A stretch of 6,384 nucleotides of DNA, taken from NCBI GenBank assembly GCA_947459935.1, contig CANHFN010000048.1:1-6384 (forward strand). Direction: 5' to 3'. Every line of letters starts with the position of its first letter. Within the stretch, counting starts at the first letter, position 1. The position numbers and the translations under genes are program-made. Below the pieces are notes generated by a model that searched no databases, had not been told where the DNA came from, and saw only the letters and a list, made by a program, of their open reading frames with translations. This DNA comes from Actinomycetota bacterium (GTDB lineage: Bacteria > Actinomycetota > Actinomycetes > Nanopelagicales > Nanopelagicaceae). Of the stretch, positions 5,025 to 6,384 are shown piece by piece.

Positions 5025-6384
5025 ATGCCTAATTTTTCATACTCTGATCTTTTGCCGTTAGGTGCTGACACAACCAAGTACCGCCTAGTCAGCACAGAGG
5101 GCATCAGTGTCGTAAAACTTGGCGATAAAGAGTTCTTGCAGGTTGAACCTTCGGCACTTGAAAAGCTAACCGCCGAAGCAATCCATGACATCAATCATTA
5201 CCTGCGCGCAGAGCACCTGCAGCAACTCACAAATATTGTTAATGACCCAGAGGCCTCACCTAATGATCGCTTCGTGGCGATTGATCTTTTGAAAAATGCC
5301 AACATTGCAGCTGGTGGAATCTTGCCGATGTGCCAAGACACAGGCACCGCACTGGTTATGGGCAAGAAAGGCCAATACGTATTAACGACCGGCAAAGATG
5401 AGGTTGCGATTTCTCAAGGTATCTATGATGCCTATACCCAACTCAATCTTCGCTACTCCCAGATGGCACCTGTCACAACATGGGAAGAGAAAAACACTGG
5501 AAATAACCTGCCTGCCCAAATCGAGATCTATGCAGATAGCGACCATCAAGATGAGTACAACTTCATGTTTATCGCCAAAGGTGGCGGCAGTGCCAATAAA
5601 TCATTTTTATATCAAGAAACAAAGGCTGTTTTAAATCCCACCTCATTTATGATTTGGCTGGATGAAAAACTGCGCTCAATCGGGACAGCAGCTTGCCCTC
5701 CTTATCACTTGGCAATAGTTATTGGCGGAACAAGTGCCGAAGCCACCGTTAAAACTGCAAAGCTGGCCAGCACCAAGTATTTGGATTCTTTGCCAACTTC
5801 AGGTGATGCGGCAACCGGCCATGGCTTCCGTGATCTTGAGTTGGAACAAAAGGTTCTAGAGCTCACCCGCACATTAGGAATTGGTGCTCAATTTGGTGGC
5901 AAGTACTTCTGTCACGATGTTCGAGTTGTTCGCTTGCCCCGACATGGGGCTTCACTGCCTATTGCAATCGCAGTGTCATGTTCGGCAGATCGCCAGGCTA
6001 AAGCCAAGATCACTAAGGATGGAATTTTCCTTGAAGAGCTAGAGCGCGATCCTGCACATTTCTTACCTGAAACAACTGATGCACACCTCAATGATGATGT
6101 GGTTGCTATTGATTTGAATCAGTCAATGGCAGATGTTTTAGCCCAGCTTTCACAGCACCCAGTAAAGACTCGCCTTTCACTCACCGGCACCTTAGTTGTG
6201 GCCAGAGACCTTGCCCATGCCAAGATCAAAGCGATGATGGATGAAGGCAAGCCAATGCCTGAATACTTAAAGAATTACGCTGTTTATTACGCAGGTCCGG
6301 CCAAGACCCCTGAAGGGTATGCCTCCGGTTCCTTTGGTCCAACAACAGCCGGTCGCATGGATTCTTATGTTGATTACTTCCAAG
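5025..6384 (+). CDS. class I fumarate hydratase ([4Fe-4S]), C-terminus cut by window edge
   Basis: An open frame from ATG at 5025 to the window end: 453 complete codons of an expected 545-550. It aligns along its length with E. coli FumA/FumB, beginning [19 protein letters not shown]. The three cluster cysteines are C103 ([10 protein letters not shown]), C224 (GTAACPPYH) and C319 (AVSCSADR). Other hallmarks are [54 protein letters not shown] and, in the C-terminal swivelling domain, [16 protein letters not shown]. The enzyme interconverts fumarate and malate in the TCA cycle; class I enzymes are oxygen-sensitive because of the exposed cluster. The start is 4 nt after the xseB stop with no strong Shine-Dalgarno site, so translation is probably coupled to xseB. 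Class I is certain; fumA versus fumB naming is not meaningful here, and tartrate dehydratase activity is unlikely because the two halves are fused. Confidence 0.96.
   Translation, partial: MPNFSYSDLLPLGADTTKYRLVSTEGISVVKLGDKEFLQVEPSALEKLTAEAIHDINHYLRAEHLQQLTNIVNDPEASPNDRFVAIDLLKNANIAAGGILPMCQDTGTALVMGKKGQYVLTTGKDEVAISQGIYDAYTQLNLRYSQMAPVTTWEEKNTGNNLPAQIEIYADSDHQDEYNFMFIAKGGGSANKSFLYQETKAVLNPTSFMIWLDEKLRSIGTAACPPYHLAIVIGGTSAEATVKTAKLASTKYLDSLPTSGDAATGHGFRDLELEQKVLELTRTLGIGAQFGGKYFCHDVRVVRLPRHGASLPIAIAVSCSADRQAKAKITKDGIFLEELERDPAHFLPETTDAHLNDDVVAIDLNQSMADVLAQLSQHPVKTRLSLTGTLVVARDLAHAKIKAMMDEGKPMPEYLKNYAVYYAGPAKTPEGYASGSFGPTTAGRMDSYVDYFQ

Noticed and set aside
5398..5634. 78-codon plus-strand frame and neighbouring minus-strand frames in the fumarase region
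   Set aside because: The fumarase frame is continuous and conserved across this region, so these are shadows.
1..6384. tRNA/rRNA genes, riboswitches, CRISPR repeats, insertion sequences, phage or defence genes
   Set aside because: Gaps between genes are 49 bp or less, all sequence is accounted for by conserved housekeeping genes, and no repeat array or terminal inverted repeats were seen.

Overview
This window is gene-dense core chromosome from a bacterium that looks like a low-to-medium GC actinobacterium. The gene order ychF / DUF6542-type membrane protein / ispH / xseA / xseB resembles the order I recall from Mycobacterium (Rv1112 to Rv1107c). The YchF, IspH and XseA motifs are also actinobacterial in style, for example the GRNTDAEKDV block in XseA. 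GC content, judged by eye, is near 45-50%, much lower than in mycobacteria or Streptomyces. With the tight spacing this would suit streamlined freshwater Actinobacteria (acI / Nanopelagicales type), but that assignment is an inference.

Layout: (1) 1-1007, minus strand: ychF, a TGS-domain P-loop ATPase, lacking only its C-terminal end. (2) A 49-bp divergent gap. (3) 1057-2205, plus: rmuC, a membrane-anchored coiled-coil protein with a PD-(D/E)XK-like nuclease fold, overlapping by ATGA with (4) 2202-2624, plus: a small four-helix membrane protein of DUF6542 type. (5) 2621-3577, minus: ispH, the last enzyme of the MEP isoprenoid pathway, whose stop codon overlaps that of its convergent neighbour within one TTAA. 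(6) A 25-bp divergent gap. (7) 3603-4805, plus: xseA, then xseB (4826-5020), the two subunits of exonuclease VII. (8) 5025 to the right edge, plus: a class I [4Fe-4S] fumarase, incomplete at its C-terminus. No intergenic stretch exceeds 50 bp, and I saw no RNA gene, mobile element or CRISPR array.

The genes serve different core functions: ribosome-associated ATPase, DNA repair and recombination control (RmuC, ExoVII), isoprenoid precursors (IspH) and the TCA cycle (fumarase). Two divergent gaps drive most expression. Four starts (ychF, ispH, xseA, xseB) lack a good Shine-Dalgarno site but have a TAGNNT hexamer 6-7 nt upstream, as expected for leaderless transcripts. The most interesting points are this shared start architecture, the near-palindromic back-to-back promoter between ispH and xseA, a possible private promoter for xseB, and a changed nucleotide-specificity motif in YchF. 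I found no evidence of a new multi-gene system.
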